Part shown: positions 52,701 to 58,559 of the stretch, piece after piece
Layout: the number at the start of each line of letters is the position of its first letter
How positions within the stretch are numbered: the stretch's first letter is position 1
Assembly: GCF_902459505.1 (NCBI RefSeq)
Contig: NC_047095.1
Location: forward strand, 116,623,380 to 116,687,379
Direction: 5' to 3'
DNA: 64,000 bases
From: Geotrypetes seraphini
Taxonomy: Eukaryota > Chordata > Amphibia > Gymnophiona > Dermophiidae
Made by a program: the position numbers and the translations under genes
Notes under the pieces: generated by a model
Told to the model about the DNA's origin: nothing
The model's database searches: none
What the model saw: only the letters and a program-made list of their open reading frames with translations

Positions 52701-53769
52701 AGACCACCCAGATCCTTCAGCCGACTGTGAAGGAGGTGTCACTAGAATAACACCATCCAGGGAGAAGGACCAGGCCCAGAAAGGACAGAGAGCCAACACA
52801 CGTACTGAACAAGAAAGACTTGCCAATCACTGCTCACACTGGGCGCAAATTCAGAGACCATTTCAGTGTACTGCATGTGAGGAAAGGTTTATTCGGAAAT
52901 CAACTCTGACAGAACCGAAGAACTTGAACATACAAAGCAAGCCTCTCCGCTGTACTGAAGGTGAAAAAGGTTTTACGTATAATTCACATCTTATCATTTG
53001 TCAGAAAGTTCACGAGGAACAAAAACCATTCAGACATTCCGAATGTGATAAAAGCTTCACTGAGAAATTTGATGCGAAAAGACAAGGCTTGATCCATGCT
53101 GGAGAAAAGCTATTTAGGTGTTCTAAGACATGCAGCCTGCTAAGGCAGAAAATGGATCTGGTGGGGGAGAAGCAGTTTAAAAGCGCTGAAGGTGATGAAA
53201 GCTTCAGTCAAAAATCTAACCTAAGAATTAATGAGAGAATTCAAGCTAGACATAAACAGTTTAAATGTTCTGAATGCCATAAGTGTTTTGGTTCAAAATA
53301 TGATCTAAGGAACCATGAAAGAATTCACACAGGAGAGAAACCATTTAAATGTCCTGCTTGTAATAAAAGTTTTAGCAGAAAATCTTGCTTAAAAGTCCAT
53401 GAAACGATACACACTGGAGAAAAACCGTTTCAGTGTTCAGAGTGCAATAAATGTTTCAATTCAAAATCTTCCCTAAGGAATCATGAAATAATTCACACCG
53501 GAGAGAAACCGTTTAAATGTTCCGCGTGCGATAAAAGCTTTAGTCGCACGTCAGACCGAAGAGTTCACGAAAGAATCCACACTGGAGAGAAACGTTTTAA
53601 ATGTTCTAACTGTGATAAATGTTTTATTTCAAACTCTCATCTAAGAGTCCACGAAAGAATACACAATGGATTAAAACCGTTTAAATGTTCTGAATGTAAC
53701 AAAAACTTCAGTCAGAAAAGTAACCTAAGAATTCACGAAAGAATCCACACTCGAGAGAAGAAATTCTGA
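34740..53769 (+). CDS. KRAB C2H2 zinc-finger protein, complete seven-exon gene
   Basis: Coding exons: 34740-34763, 36478-36604, 38722-38835, 39813-39908, 43588-43716, 49612-49719, 52616-53769. They total 1752 nt, exactly 583 codons plus stop, with matching phases and GT/AG at every junction. Residues 1-8 are the leader, about 9-50 a KRAB A box ('[17 protein letters not shown]'), 51-199 four short acidic exons each with a hydrophobic-K-x-E/D motif, and 200-583 the finger exon with five decayed fingers and six intact C2H2 fingers (415-577). Expected role: sequence-specific DNA binding and transcriptional repression in the nucleus. The KRAB positions I recall as important for TRIM28 binding in mammals differ (DV is EV, MLE is IKE), so co-repressor use is uncertain. 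The ATG has G at -3. Introns are full of transposons but no coding exon is damaged. Confidence 0.9.
35240..35372. mobile_element. Likely MITE fragment
   Basis: 'cccctttacaaaaccgcaaa' followed by 'ggccggcacgctgaatgctc' resembles the 'tttacaaagccgcgctag' small elements at 29470-29538 and 59090-59170. One arm only. Confidence 0.35.
35383..35693. mobile_element. hAT element remnant with perfect 8-bp target duplication
   Basis: Ends 'cagtggtctccaactcaaa' and 'cgcgagtttgagaccactg' are inverted. 'tgctatat' flanks both sides (35375-35382 and 35694-35701) without mismatch. Lies in intron 1 of the KRAB-ZNF gene. The interior is non-coding. Confidence 0.88.
35785..36180. mobile_element. Non-autonomous DNA element with 'tagaggtctgcacggg' end
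   Basis: C/G-rich tandem phrases ('ccgtccccgccaggatcctc' at the left; 'gtccccgtgggctagggg' at the right) and the terminal 'ccgtgcagacctcta'. The right end abuts a SINE at 36181. It resembles the hAT element at 54092-54772 in its end sequence. Confidence 0.5.
36181..36265 (-). mobile_element. tRNA-derived SINE head
   Basis: On the minus strand it reads 'gcgcagtggttaaagctaca' (A-box-like) and 'gggttcaaaccc' (B box), the layout of a pol III promoter from a tRNA. Related copies: 53985-54805 (split), 62525-62625 and 62750-62962. Truncated by the adjacent element. Confidence 0.65.
36478..36604 (+). CDS. KRAB-ZNF exon 2 (KRAB A box)
   Basis: Acceptor 'gctgttctag' and donor 'cgag/gtaaat'. Translation '[20 protein letters not shown]', then '[20 protein letters not shown]', then 'SR'. 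This aligns with the KRAB A box over its full length. It enters in phase 0 and leaves in phase 1. Confidence 0.9.
36690..36990 (+). mobile_element. CR1 scrap followed by hAT-type MITE scrap
   Basis: 36690-36832 translates as a CR1 thumb piece ('[17 protein letters not shown]'-like, '[18 protein letters not shown]'-like, with frame breaks). From 36833 'gtgtagagagggtaagcgg' is the inner left end of a cagtgg-family MITE, including a run of about 14 C. Confidence 0.6.
37231..37940. mobile_element. hAT element remnant with perfect 8-bp target duplication and nested CR1
   Basis: Ends 'caggggtgtccaacctgtgg' and 'ggttggacacccctg'. 'gtctagag' flanks both sides (37223-37230, 37941-37948). A minus-strand CR1 3' end sits inside. 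In intron 2 of the KRAB-ZNF gene. Confidence 0.9.
37261..37748 (-). mobile_element. CR1 3' end nested in the hAT element
   Basis: Flanked by 'agggtc' at 37255-37260 and 37749-37754 (6-bp duplication). The minus-strand frame 37340-37720 reads '[20 protein letters not shown]', '[20 protein letters not shown]' and '[20 protein letters not shown]', the CR1 ORF2 C-terminus. The 3' repeat 'gttcttatgttcttat' is at the left edge. Confidence 0.9.
37966..38098. repeat. Trinucleotide microsatellite (act/att)
   Basis: Alternating runs of 'actactact' and 'attaattatt'. It is followed at 38099-38165 by 'tagcgctaccagacgcacgc', the same SINE-like tail that is triplicated at 41880-42510. Confidence 0.85.
38722..38835 (+). 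CDS. KRAB-ZNF exon 3 (acidic repeat exon, IKKD)
   Basis: Acceptor 'tttatttacag', donor 'gacaa/gtaagt', phase 1 in and out, 114 bp. Translation '[20 protein letters not shown]' then '[18 protein letters not shown]'. The IKKD at residues 63-66 fits a SUMO-type site. The 'PDhxhxIK' core is shared with exons 4-6. Confidence 0.88.
39050..39180 (-). mobile_element. SINE tail fragment
   Basis: 'tttctataccgtcctccca', 'ggggaggtcagaacaattta' and 'tgtcctggcgggctcacaat' match 62760-62870, the non-tRNA body of the SINE. The head is missing. Confidence 0.55.
39390..39701. mobile_element. hAT-type MITE (cagtgg...ccactg)
   Basis: Ends 'cagtggtgccacttgggtg' and 'ttactaagccactg'. Flanks 'caagagat' and 'caggagat' form an 8-bp duplication with one mismatch. 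It ends 111 bp before exon 4. Confidence 0.8.
39813..39908 (+). CDS. KRAB-ZNF exon 4 (acidic repeat exon, IKQE)
   Basis: Acceptor 'cctcataacag', donor 'taacac/gtaagt', phase 1-1, 96 bp. Translation '[20 protein letters not shown]' then '[12 protein letters not shown]'. IKQEED (101-106) is a consensus SUMO site followed by acidic residues. An upstream AG at 39788-39789 is a possible alternative acceptor. Confidence 0.85.
40155..40326. mobile_element. hAT-type palindromic MITE, copy 2
   Basis: Ends 'caggggtctcaaagtcca' and 'ggactttgagatccctg'. Flanked by identical 'ctctaagc' (40147-40154, 40327-40334). Nested in the L1 3' UTR. Confidence 0.92.
40576..41670 (+). mobile_element. Non-autonomous Helitron
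   Basis: The 5' end 'tcctatataaaaaaaggcta' and 3' end 'ctag' with a hairpin 'cccgtta-atg-taacggg' (41642-41658) just upstream are Helitron hallmarks. It lies between A (40575) and T (41671) with no target duplication. Removing it restores the L1 coding sequence, NN then WK, across the join. It carries two long fold-backs (about 40840-40990 and 41048-41200) and a purine-rich tract. No Rep/helicase genes. Confidence 0.88.
41215..41625. repeat. Polypurine tract within the Helitron
   Basis: About 400 bp almost entirely A/G on the + strand ('gggagcagagggggagagaa'), ending in 'acagacagacagacat'. Minus-strand open frames across it (41087-41580) are Ser/Pro/Phe low-complexity artefacts. Confidence 0.8.
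41876..42510. repeat. Tandem triplication of a ~240-bp SINE-like unit
   Basis: Three units start near 41880, 42122 and 42360, each with 'tttttatag(c)gctactaga', 'cagcgctgtac', 'gtccctgctcaaaagagctt', 'aagaaggtgcatcaatacac'. The first two also share 'gatgtcatcaagaattctgg' and 'gtgatgtcactgagcgttc'; the third is truncated. Confidence 0.82.
42630..43070. mobile_element. MITE with imperfect terminal inverted repeats
   Basis: The left end 'cctccctccttatttgcagt' pairs with the right 'cgcaaatatgaagggagatg'. Inner inverted blocks 'aagccctggtggtctagtgg' and 'ccactagaccaccagggctt' are long and nearly perfect. In intron 4. 43071-43587 shows nothing recognisable. Confidence 0.7.
43588..43716 (+). CDS. 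KRAB-ZNF exon 5 (acidic repeat exon, LKIE)
   Basis: Acceptor 'cacttaacag', donor 'aaccag/gtgatg', phase 1-1, 129 bp. Translation '[20 protein letters not shown]', '[20 protein letters not shown]', 'HEP'. LKIE (138-141) is a SUMO-type motif. An internal gt at 43696 could be a shorter donor but would also keep phase 1. Confidence 0.88.
43766..43931. repeat. Minisatellite (atttcacaggaaaat)n
   Basis: Alternating 14-16 bp units 'atttcacaggaaaat' and 'atttcacaggaat', about 11 copies with little divergence. It begins 50 bp after the exon 5 donor. Confidence 0.93.
44210..44974 (+). mobile_element. CR1-like LINE 3' end with nested CR1
   Basis: '[20 protein letters not shown]' and 'KFFFTERVV' is the ORF2 C-terminus. 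After the nested insert it resumes '[19 protein letters not shown]'-like. The 3' UTR carries 'gggcagacttgcacggtctg' and ends 'ctactatgttactatg'. Related 3' ends at 55565-56062 and 62130-62452. Confidence 0.82.
44299..44551 (-). mobile_element. CR1 3' end, minus strand, nested
   Basis: Flanked by 'ggtgga' at 44293-44298 and 44552-44557 (6-bp duplication, same size as at 37255). The host CR1 frame resumes after it. Typical 'ctccgccggggcagaccaga' 3' UTR on the reverse strand. Confidence 0.8.
45468..46410. mobile_element. MITE of the 'taggcgcc' type, interrupted by CR1
   Basis: The left arm 'ccaaattctgtaaccagcgc' (45474 on) and the right arm 'cgcttcttatagaatttgcc' (46394-46413) are inverted. Many 'taggcgcc' words lie inside. 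A CR1 (45518-46025) lies between. Confidence 0.55.
45518..46025 (-). mobile_element. CR1-like LINE 3' end, minus strand
   Basis: The frame 45591-46019 reads '[20 protein letters not shown]', '[20 protein letters not shown]', '[20 protein letters not shown]'. The 3' end ('tttctatgtttctat' on the minus strand) is at the left edge. Confidence 0.85.
46441..46508. repeat. Short tandem repeat (agcataatttgcataaa)
   Basis: Three to four copies of a ~20-bp unit 'aaaagtagcataatttgcat'. Confidence 0.8.
46702..47061. mobile_element. hAT-type MITE (cagtgg...ccactg)
   Basis: Ends 'cagtggtgtagcgagggtaa' and 'ggacgccactg'. Flanks 'gtgggaac' and 'gtggaaac' form an 8-bp duplication with one mismatch. The core is a fold-back ('aagtgacatca'-type arms). 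Confidence 0.85.
47234..47788 (-). pseudogene. L2-like ORF2 C-terminal region
   Basis: Reads '[20 protein letters not shown]', '[20 protein letters not shown]', '[20 protein letters not shown]' and ends '[14 protein letters not shown]', the diagnostic L2-clade thumb and tail. It is in a different frame from the RT core, so at least one indel separates them. Confidence 0.85.
47912..49336 (-). CDS. L2-like reverse transcriptase, 474-codon open frame
   Basis: The longest L2-like frame in the window. N-terminal linker ('[20 protein letters not shown]'), then '[20 protein letters not shown]' (RT finger), '[20 protein letters not shown]' (motif A), '[20 protein letters not shown]' (motif B), '[16 protein letters not shown]' (YADD) and '[13 protein letters not shown]'. 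The endonuclease is missing (5' truncation at about 49436) and the frame is lost at the start of the thumb. A frame this open suggests a relatively recent copy. Confidence 0.88.
   Translation of the reverse strand: MFWTQFLNQLPPSPKHTDPESNWHNWVTLSGTTYHALAPLSTKSISHSHKAPWYLPYHRELKQNCRALERKWKKSKSPSDKQSWRDNIKCYNTILKKARKNFYGDKITRSKNQNSTLFYIWRNLTSKNDSTSPFSPPSANDLAKFFNEKISTIRSSFPSAVSYNSLPPNDSNPIPADRSWTTFEPISEPQISKLCLRLKSCKCILDPFPSHLYENIPAQAISSLTRLINSALLSGLFSTKMGHIALSPILKKADLDPSLPSNYRPIANIPLLTKLLETIVATQLSSYLERFSILHPYQHGFRPCFSTESLLVSLISKVQQLHSRNKFAVLLQFDLSAAFDVVHHDILLYQLSEIGIDSTVLMWFSNFLRSRSYTINTNGTMSTPWTPSCGVPQGSPLSPILFNIYMSSLKLFQLSPLETIYTYADDILVLLETDQNLTNLHENITACIMRLRAWSLLVQMKLNESKTKLLWLGP
49612..49719 (+). 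CDS. KRAB-ZNF exon 6 (acidic repeat exon, LKAE)
   Basis: Acceptor 'tatatatatatag' after a T run, donor 'agagcg/gtgagc', phase 1-1, 108 bp. Translation '[20 protein letters not shown]' then '[16 protein letters not shown]'. LKAEE (177-181) is a SUMO-type motif. Confidence 0.88.
49802..50277 (+). pseudogene. Tx1-like ORF2 C-terminus
   Basis: Reads '[20 protein letters not shown]' (zinc-knuckle C-x2-C...H...C), '[20 protein letters not shown]', '[20 protein letters not shown]' and ends '[16 protein letters not shown]'. No RT catalytic box, so 5'-truncated. Confidence 0.82.
50395..51590. other. Unassigned insert inside the Tx1-like LINE
   Basis: A/T-rich with no open frame of note. The left edge read on the minus strand has an AATAAA followed by sequence ending in ...CA, so a solo LTR in minus orientation is possible, but I could not find a convincing partner end or short target duplication. 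Low confidence. Confidence 0.25.
51688..52064. other. Unassigned intronic sequence
   Basis: A small inverted pair ('aagcacttagacacacaata' at 51929-51948 with 'tttgtgtgtctaagtgctt' near 51970) is present, perhaps a short fold-back element. Nothing else recognised. Confidence 0.4.
52073..52478. mobile_element. hAT-type MITE with perfect 8-bp target duplication
   Basis: Ends 'cagtggcgtagcgagggtaa' and 'ctaactgcaccactg'. 'ctctctct' on both sides (52065-52072, 52479-52486). A central fold-back 'ggcagccaccaattgg' and its complement. It ends 137 bp before the finger exon, close to the likely branch-point region. Confidence 0.9.
52616..53769 (+). CDS. KRAB-ZNF exon 7 (C2H2 finger exon, stop codon)
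   Basis: Acceptor 'tttttatccaacag', entering in phase 1. A basic/acidic linker is followed by five decayed finger units (about residues 278-412) that have lost Cys or His ligands, then six complete fingers at 415-437, 443-465, 471-493, 499-521, 527-549 and 555-577, most joined by TGEKP linkers. Helix positions -1,2,3,6 read S-Y-D-N, R-S-C-V, S-S-S-N, R-S-D-V, S-S-H-V, Q-S-N-I. Finger 4 has Arg in place of the structural Leu. Stop TGA at 53767-53769. Confidence 0.93.
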
Positions 53770-53902
53770 TCACCTGACAAGAAGCTCGGAGCAAGGAAAC
53801 GGAACATAATGGTAAAGGAGAAACACGTTCCGAGAAATGCAGTCGGAGACCAAGAAAATGTGGAAGAGAAGTGCCAGCTATCATGCTTGGTGCCAAGATT
53901 TG

Positions 53903-53908
53903 ATTAAA
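53903..53908 (+). terminator. Possible polyadenylation signal (ATTAAA)
   Basis: An ATTAAA variant lies 134 bp after the KRAB-ZNF stop codon, just before the first downstream repeat. No canonical AATAAA occurs in between. Confidence 0.4.
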
Positions 53909-53984
53909 AACTATTTCTAAATATGGAATGGGACTGCCTTTTTTGTGGTTACACATTCAAAGTGGTTTACATATACAGTATACA

Positions 53985-54091
53985 GGTACTTATTTTGTAC
54001 CTGGGACGATGGAGGATTAAGTGACTTGTCCAGAGTCATAAGGAACAGCACTGGGATAGGATCCCACAACCTCTGGGTGCAGAGGCAGGAG
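53985..54091 (-). mobile_element. SINE, left part (split by a hAT element)
   Basis: 'attttgtacctgggacgatg', 'aagtgacttgtccagagtca' and 'ggatcccacaacctctgggt' match the tRNA-related SINE at 62870-62960 in reverse orientation. It continues after the hAT element at 54773-54805 ('ctctaccgctaggccactcc', the tRNA-like head). Confidence 0.7.
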
Positions 54092-54772
54092 TAGAGAATG
54101 ACACGGGGACAAATTTTTCCCCCCATCCCCATGGGAACTCATTTTCCTGCCCCAGTGAGTTCTTTTCCTGTCTCTGCCCCGTTCCTGCAAGCTCCTGTCC
54201 TCATCTGCACAAGCCTCAAACACTTTAAAACCATAAGTAGCAACATTCTAGAGCTCAGATTGTGATGTCATAATGCCTCATTCCACCAATGCCTAAGCTC
54301 CGTCCTCATCTGCACAAGCCTCAAACCCTTTCAAATCCTAAGTAGCAACATTCTAGAGCTCAGATTGTGATGTCATGATGCCTCATTCCACCAATGCCTA
54401 AGCTCCATCCTCATCTGCACAAGCCTCATAAGTAGCAACATTCTAGAGCTCAGATTGTGATGTCATAATGCCTCATTCCACCAATGCCTAAGCTCCGTCC
54501 TCATCTGCACAAGCCTCAAACCCTTTAAAATCCTAAGTCGCAACATTCTAGAGCTCAGATTGTGATGTCATAATGCCTCATTCCACCAATGCCTAAGCTC
54601 CGTCCTCATCTGCACAAGCCTCAAACACTTTAAAATCATAAGTGTTCAAGGCTTGAGTGGTTAAGGCAGAGCTTCCGGGAATGGGGCGAGGAGAGCGCCG
54701 AAACGCGTGGAGATGGGACTGGGAAATTCCTGCAGGGGCGGGGGGAAAAATTTGTCCCCGTGTCATTCTCTA
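54092..54772. mobile_element. hAT-type element with internal 105-bp tandem array
   Basis: Terminal inverted repeats of about 30 bp begin 'tagagaatgacacggggaca' at the left and are mirrored at the right. 'ggcaggag' flanks both sides exactly (54084-54091, 54773-54780). A second, partial copy is at 56765-56960. No transposase. Confidence 0.9.
54192..54650. repeat. 105-bp tandem repeat, five units
   Basis: Units starting 'gcctcaaac' at 54213, 54318, 54423, 54513 and 54618. The spacing is 105 bp except the third unit, which lacks 15 bp. Units include 'attctagagctcagattgtg' and 'gcctcattccaccaatgcct' and differ by only a few bases. Confidence 0.93.
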
Positions 54773-55029
54773 GGCAGGAGCTCTACCGCTAGGCCACTCC
54801 TCACCTCTGGGCATGATAACAACTATAAGACAAATAGCTATAACTTTGGGAGACTAAAATCACACTGTACTTCCTACTCTGACGTAGGAGCAAAGTTCAT
54901 TGTTGTAGTAGCGTGCACAAAACTAACCCAGTTAGAAGCATTGTCCCCCCAAGAGAAGCCATTTCAACATTGAGAACGCAAGGTTAAATTTGATTTTTAA
55001 TAACCACTTTCGCTGCTATCCACTTTGGC

Positions 55030-55200
55030 GGACACTGCCCTGGACCCCTGAAGAAGGCTTGTGAAGCTGAAACGCGGACCGTGTTGGGTCCGCAGTTACT
55101 CATTGTGGATGATTTTGCCTTTTATGGCGATTGATAAAGTTTTTGCATCAAGAACATTGATTCCACAGCACCTTTTTTTCCCTTGGATCTTCCATATTTA
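55030..55200 (+). mobile_element. Penelope-like terminal repeat fragment with hammerhead-like core
   Basis: 'ccctgaagaaggcttgtgaa', then 'gctgaaacgcggaccgtgtt', then 'gggtccgc'. Contains the hammerhead-type CTGAAGA and GAAA strands, a stem II (gctt/aagc) and a 7-bp stem III (gcggacc/ggtccgc). No coding part. Confidence 0.5.
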
Positions 55201-55564
55201 CTGTGGAATAACGGGTTTCCGTTGTGTGAGAACATGATCAAAACATCAAACTGGAATCTGACCAGGGGTCTCCAGAGATGGGAAGTGATGGTCCTATGTG
55301 CGGGGAAGGGGGAGACGGAATATATTTTTATTTATCTATTTATAAATGTATTTAAAATAGTTCTAACCCATTTCTAAAAATACACTTCTTTCAAGTACTT
55401 TTTTTATCTTGTCGTCTTTGTTGAAAAACCTACATGACGTATGAGCAAGGCAACCAGTTAGCCTGAAGTATGGAAGGAAAAGATATTTCATACCTGTATC
55501 AGGGGTTCTCTCAGCTCACTTGAAAGGCGTTAATGTAGAAAGGAAACAAAATTTTTTTCTAGAG

Positions 55565-56062
55565 AAGGGAAAATGGTAAAACTAGAGGGCATGAATTGAG
55601 GTTGCGGGGTGGTAGACTTAGGGAGTAACGTTTGGAAATTCTTTCTCATGGAGAGGGTGGGATGAACACAGAGGATCTCGAATCAGAAAATAAATGGTAA
55701 AAAATTAAAAACTCAAGCCGGTACTGGGCAGACTTGCACAGTCTGTGTCCTGTATATGGCAATTCAGTTCAGCATGGGCTTGGGAGGGCTTCGATGGGAA
55801 CGCCAGTAATTTGGAACATGAGGACGGGTGCTGGGCAGAATTTTACAGTATGTATCCTGCAAATGACGAGATGGTTTGGATAGGCTGGAGTGAGCTTTGA
55901 CGGCCTAAGGACCAGGTGGACTTCTACTGTCTATGTTCCAGAAATGCCAAAGGAAAAAAAGACAATTTTAATTATGGATTTTTAGTGCGTGTGACTATCG
56001 GGAAGACTGGATGGATCATTCAGGTCTTTATCTGCTGTCATTTACTATGTTACTATGTAATA
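55565..56062 (+). mobile_element. CR1-like LINE 3' end
   Basis: Starts 'aatggtaaaactagagggca', carries 'gggcagacttgcacagtctg', and ends 'actatgttactatg', collinear with 44210-44974 but with an internal deletion in the ORF2 C-terminus. Confidence 0.8.
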
Positions 56063-56212
56063 TGATGAGATATAACTGCATTCACCATCTCCAATGTATG
56101 TAGATCTACCTCATCCATATTCATCGTAGGTATCCTGAAAACCTGTCTGGGTGTATCTCAAGGACTGGGTTGAAAACTACCGCTTGGATATAAAAAAAGG
56201 GTTCATAGACAA

Positions 56213-56632
56213 CCCCGTGAAAGACAAAGGCGCGTGCCGACAACTGAGCGCAAGACGGAGGTGCGCGCCAAAGAAAATTACAGTTTTTAGGGGCTCCAAT
56301 GGGGGGTTCTGTTGGGGAGCCCCCCAGTTTACTTAATAGAGATCGCGCCGGCGTTGTGGGGGGTTTGGGGGGTTTGTAACCCTCCACATTTTACTGTAAA
56401 CTTAACTTTTTCCCGAAAAACAGGGAAAAAGTGAAGTTTTCAGTAAAATGTGGGGGGTTACAACCCCCCAAGCCCCCCACAACGCCCCCACAACGCGGTG
56501 CGATCTCTATTAAGTAAAGTGAGGGGGGTTCCCCCCAACACACCCCCATCGGAGCCCTAAAAACAGTAATTTTCTGCGGCACGTGCCTCCGCGCTGCGCT
56601 CAATTGTCTGCGTGCGCCTTTGTCCTGACACC
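56213..56632. mobile_element. Long fold-back (palindromic) element, ~420 bp
   Basis: Two arms of about 200 bp are near-perfect inverted copies around a short centre at about 56408-56425 ('ttttcccgaaaaacagggaa'). Outer words 'gacaaaggcgcgtgccgaca' (left) and the complement of 'gcgtgcgcctttgtcctg' (right). A single arm of the same family lies at 61340-61563. Confidence 0.85.
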
Positions 56633-56764
56633 AAAAAAAGTGCCAATCCTTAACTTAGATCTTCACTCACATTCCTTGAAAGCCACCAACAGATTGGGCT
56701 TTCAGGTTATCCCTACTGATTAATTAACAGGCTTACCACCTCAGTGGTATGCAAATGTCATGCC

Positions 56765-56960
56765 TATAGAGAATGACACGGGGACAAATTTTCCCCCGTC
56801 CTTGCGTGAATTCATTTTCCCATCCCATCCTGACGAGTGTTTTTCCTGCGCCTGCCCCATTCCTGCAAGCTCTGTCCTCACCTGCACACGCCTAAAACAT
56901 TTGACGACGCGGAGTTGTCAGGGCGGAATTGTTCTGCGTGCTACTGTCCGTGTACCGCCT
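56765..56960. mobile_element. Partial hAT element (same family as 54092-54772)
   Basis: Left end 'tagagaatgacacggggaca' then 'ttcctgcaagctctgtcctc', diverging before the tandem array. The other end is missing. Confidence 0.75.
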
Positions 56961-57119
56961 AGTACTGGTGTAGGCCAAGCTTGGGCCTAGTTCAGTCCTC
57001 AAGGGATATCATGAATATGCTATGGTAGAGGTAGTGGCCTTGTGAATCGTTCTCATGCATATTCCTTTGGGAAATCCTGAAACCCTGTCGACAAAATAGA
57101 CCAAGAAACATCGTTATTC

Positions 57120-57441
57120 ACTTTCTCAAATGTGACACGGACAAGAGGTCATGGACTGAAACTGAGGGGCAGCAGGTCCAGGACAAATGTCAGGAAGTTC
57201 TGTTTCGCACAGAGAGTAGTAGACACTTGGAATGCTCTCCCAGAGGAGGTTGTGACGGAGACTACCATTCTAGGATTCAAGCGCAAGTTGGATTCACACC
57301 TTCTTGCAAATCACATTGAGAGATACGTGTAATCAAGGTCTCCATCAGGGAGCACCTAGCTTGGCCTCCGTATGTGCGGGTCACCGGACTAGATGGACCT
57401 AGGGTCTGATCCGGTGAAGGCGTTTCTTATGTTCTTATGTT
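57120..57441 (+). mobile_element. CR1 3' end
   Basis: '[20 protein letters not shown]', 'KFCFAQRVVDTWNALPEEVV', then a 3' UTR ending 'gtttcttatgttcttatg'. Five-prime truncated. Confidence 0.88.
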
Positions 57442-57602
57442 GTGGCCCACAAGGACTGAATTTGGACAAGCCTGGCTAAAGAGAGCAAAAAAGAATTTAC
57501 CTAACCTTCCAGTACAGATAACAAATTTGCTGCAGCTCATGGCCCCACAGCAGGAGATCATAGTTAAACCTGTTAGGATCTTTTTTTTTGGTCTCTTAAG
57601 AT

Positions 57603-57875
57603 TAGAACATAAGAATATCCTTACTGGGTCAGACCAATGGTCCATCAAGTCCAGTAGCCCGTTCTGATGTTGGCCAATCCAGGTCACTAGTACCTGGCCA
57701 AAATCCAAGGAGTAGCAACATTCCATGCTACCGACCCAGGGCAAGCAGTGGCTTCCCCCATGTCTTTCTCAATAACAGACTATGGACTTTTCCTCCAGGA
57801 ACTTGGCCAAACCTTTCTTAAAAACAGCTGAGCTATCCACTCTTACCACAACCTCTGATGGACTTCTGAGGATAA
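57603..57875 (-). mobile_element. CR1 3' end, minus strand
   Basis: The left edge 'agaacataagaatatcctta' is the reversed CR1 terminal repeat. 'ctgggtcagaccaatggtcc' and 'gtccagtagcccgttctgat' are the 3' UTR. Opposite in orientation to the CR1 at 57120. Confidence 0.82.
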
Positions 57876-57959
57876 AAATGAGCAAATGGATTTCCGTCTA
57901 TACACATCTCATTGCTGGCTGTGATGTTGCAAATTTCCAATGTGAGAGAGCTATTATCT

Positions 57960-58455
57960 TCAAGTTTTATGAAAGTTTGATATTCCACTTATCAATCTTC
58001 TAAGCGGTATACATTTCAAATCTAAAATCGTGAAGACATAAAATCAGACATACAGACGTACTGGTACAAAAGGGGGAGGGAGGACAGAAAGACATTGAAG
58101 GGTGGTACAGTAGGAAGGAACCTGTCTGATTTTTTTTGTGAATGGAAAAAGATTTGATTAAAGATCGAATGCGTCTTTAAAGAGGAATGTGTTTAATTTG
58201 GTTTTGAAACGATCTAATATTGTTTCTTCCCATAGTTCTGTGGGCATTGAATTCCATAGCATCGGGATGGTGACCGAGAATATGGCAGAACGGGTTGTGC
58301 TAATGAGACGCATCAATGGAATAGACAGATGTTGGGGGTTAGATCTTAATGTTCTGGCATTAGCAGTAGTTTTTCGATTTTCGATTATTTTGAATTTGCT
58401 ATGCTGCTTTGTGCAAACAAATACAGCAGCGCAGGTTACAATATCAACCATAAAA
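57960..58455 (-). mobile_element. LINE C-terminal fragment, minus strand
   Basis: The frame 58158-58451 reads 'RSAIFSVTIPMLWNSMPTEL' and 'DRFKTKLNTFLFKDAFDL', a LINE ORF2 tail of the CR1/L2 group. A similar 3' end in reverse orientation recurs at 59690-60040. Confidence 0.65.
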
Positions 58456-58559
58456 GGGACACAAACCCTTGGCCTCTTACTGAGGGCAGAGATTTCTATC
58501 CGGAGACTGGGAATGGACCCGGCAACCTCTCAATGATCGATCCAGCCTCATCCAGCAAA

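Noticed and set aside
54192-54650. Regular direct repeats resembling a CRISPR-like array
   Set aside because: The units abut with no unique spacers, lie inside a hAT element, and the genome is eukaryotic.
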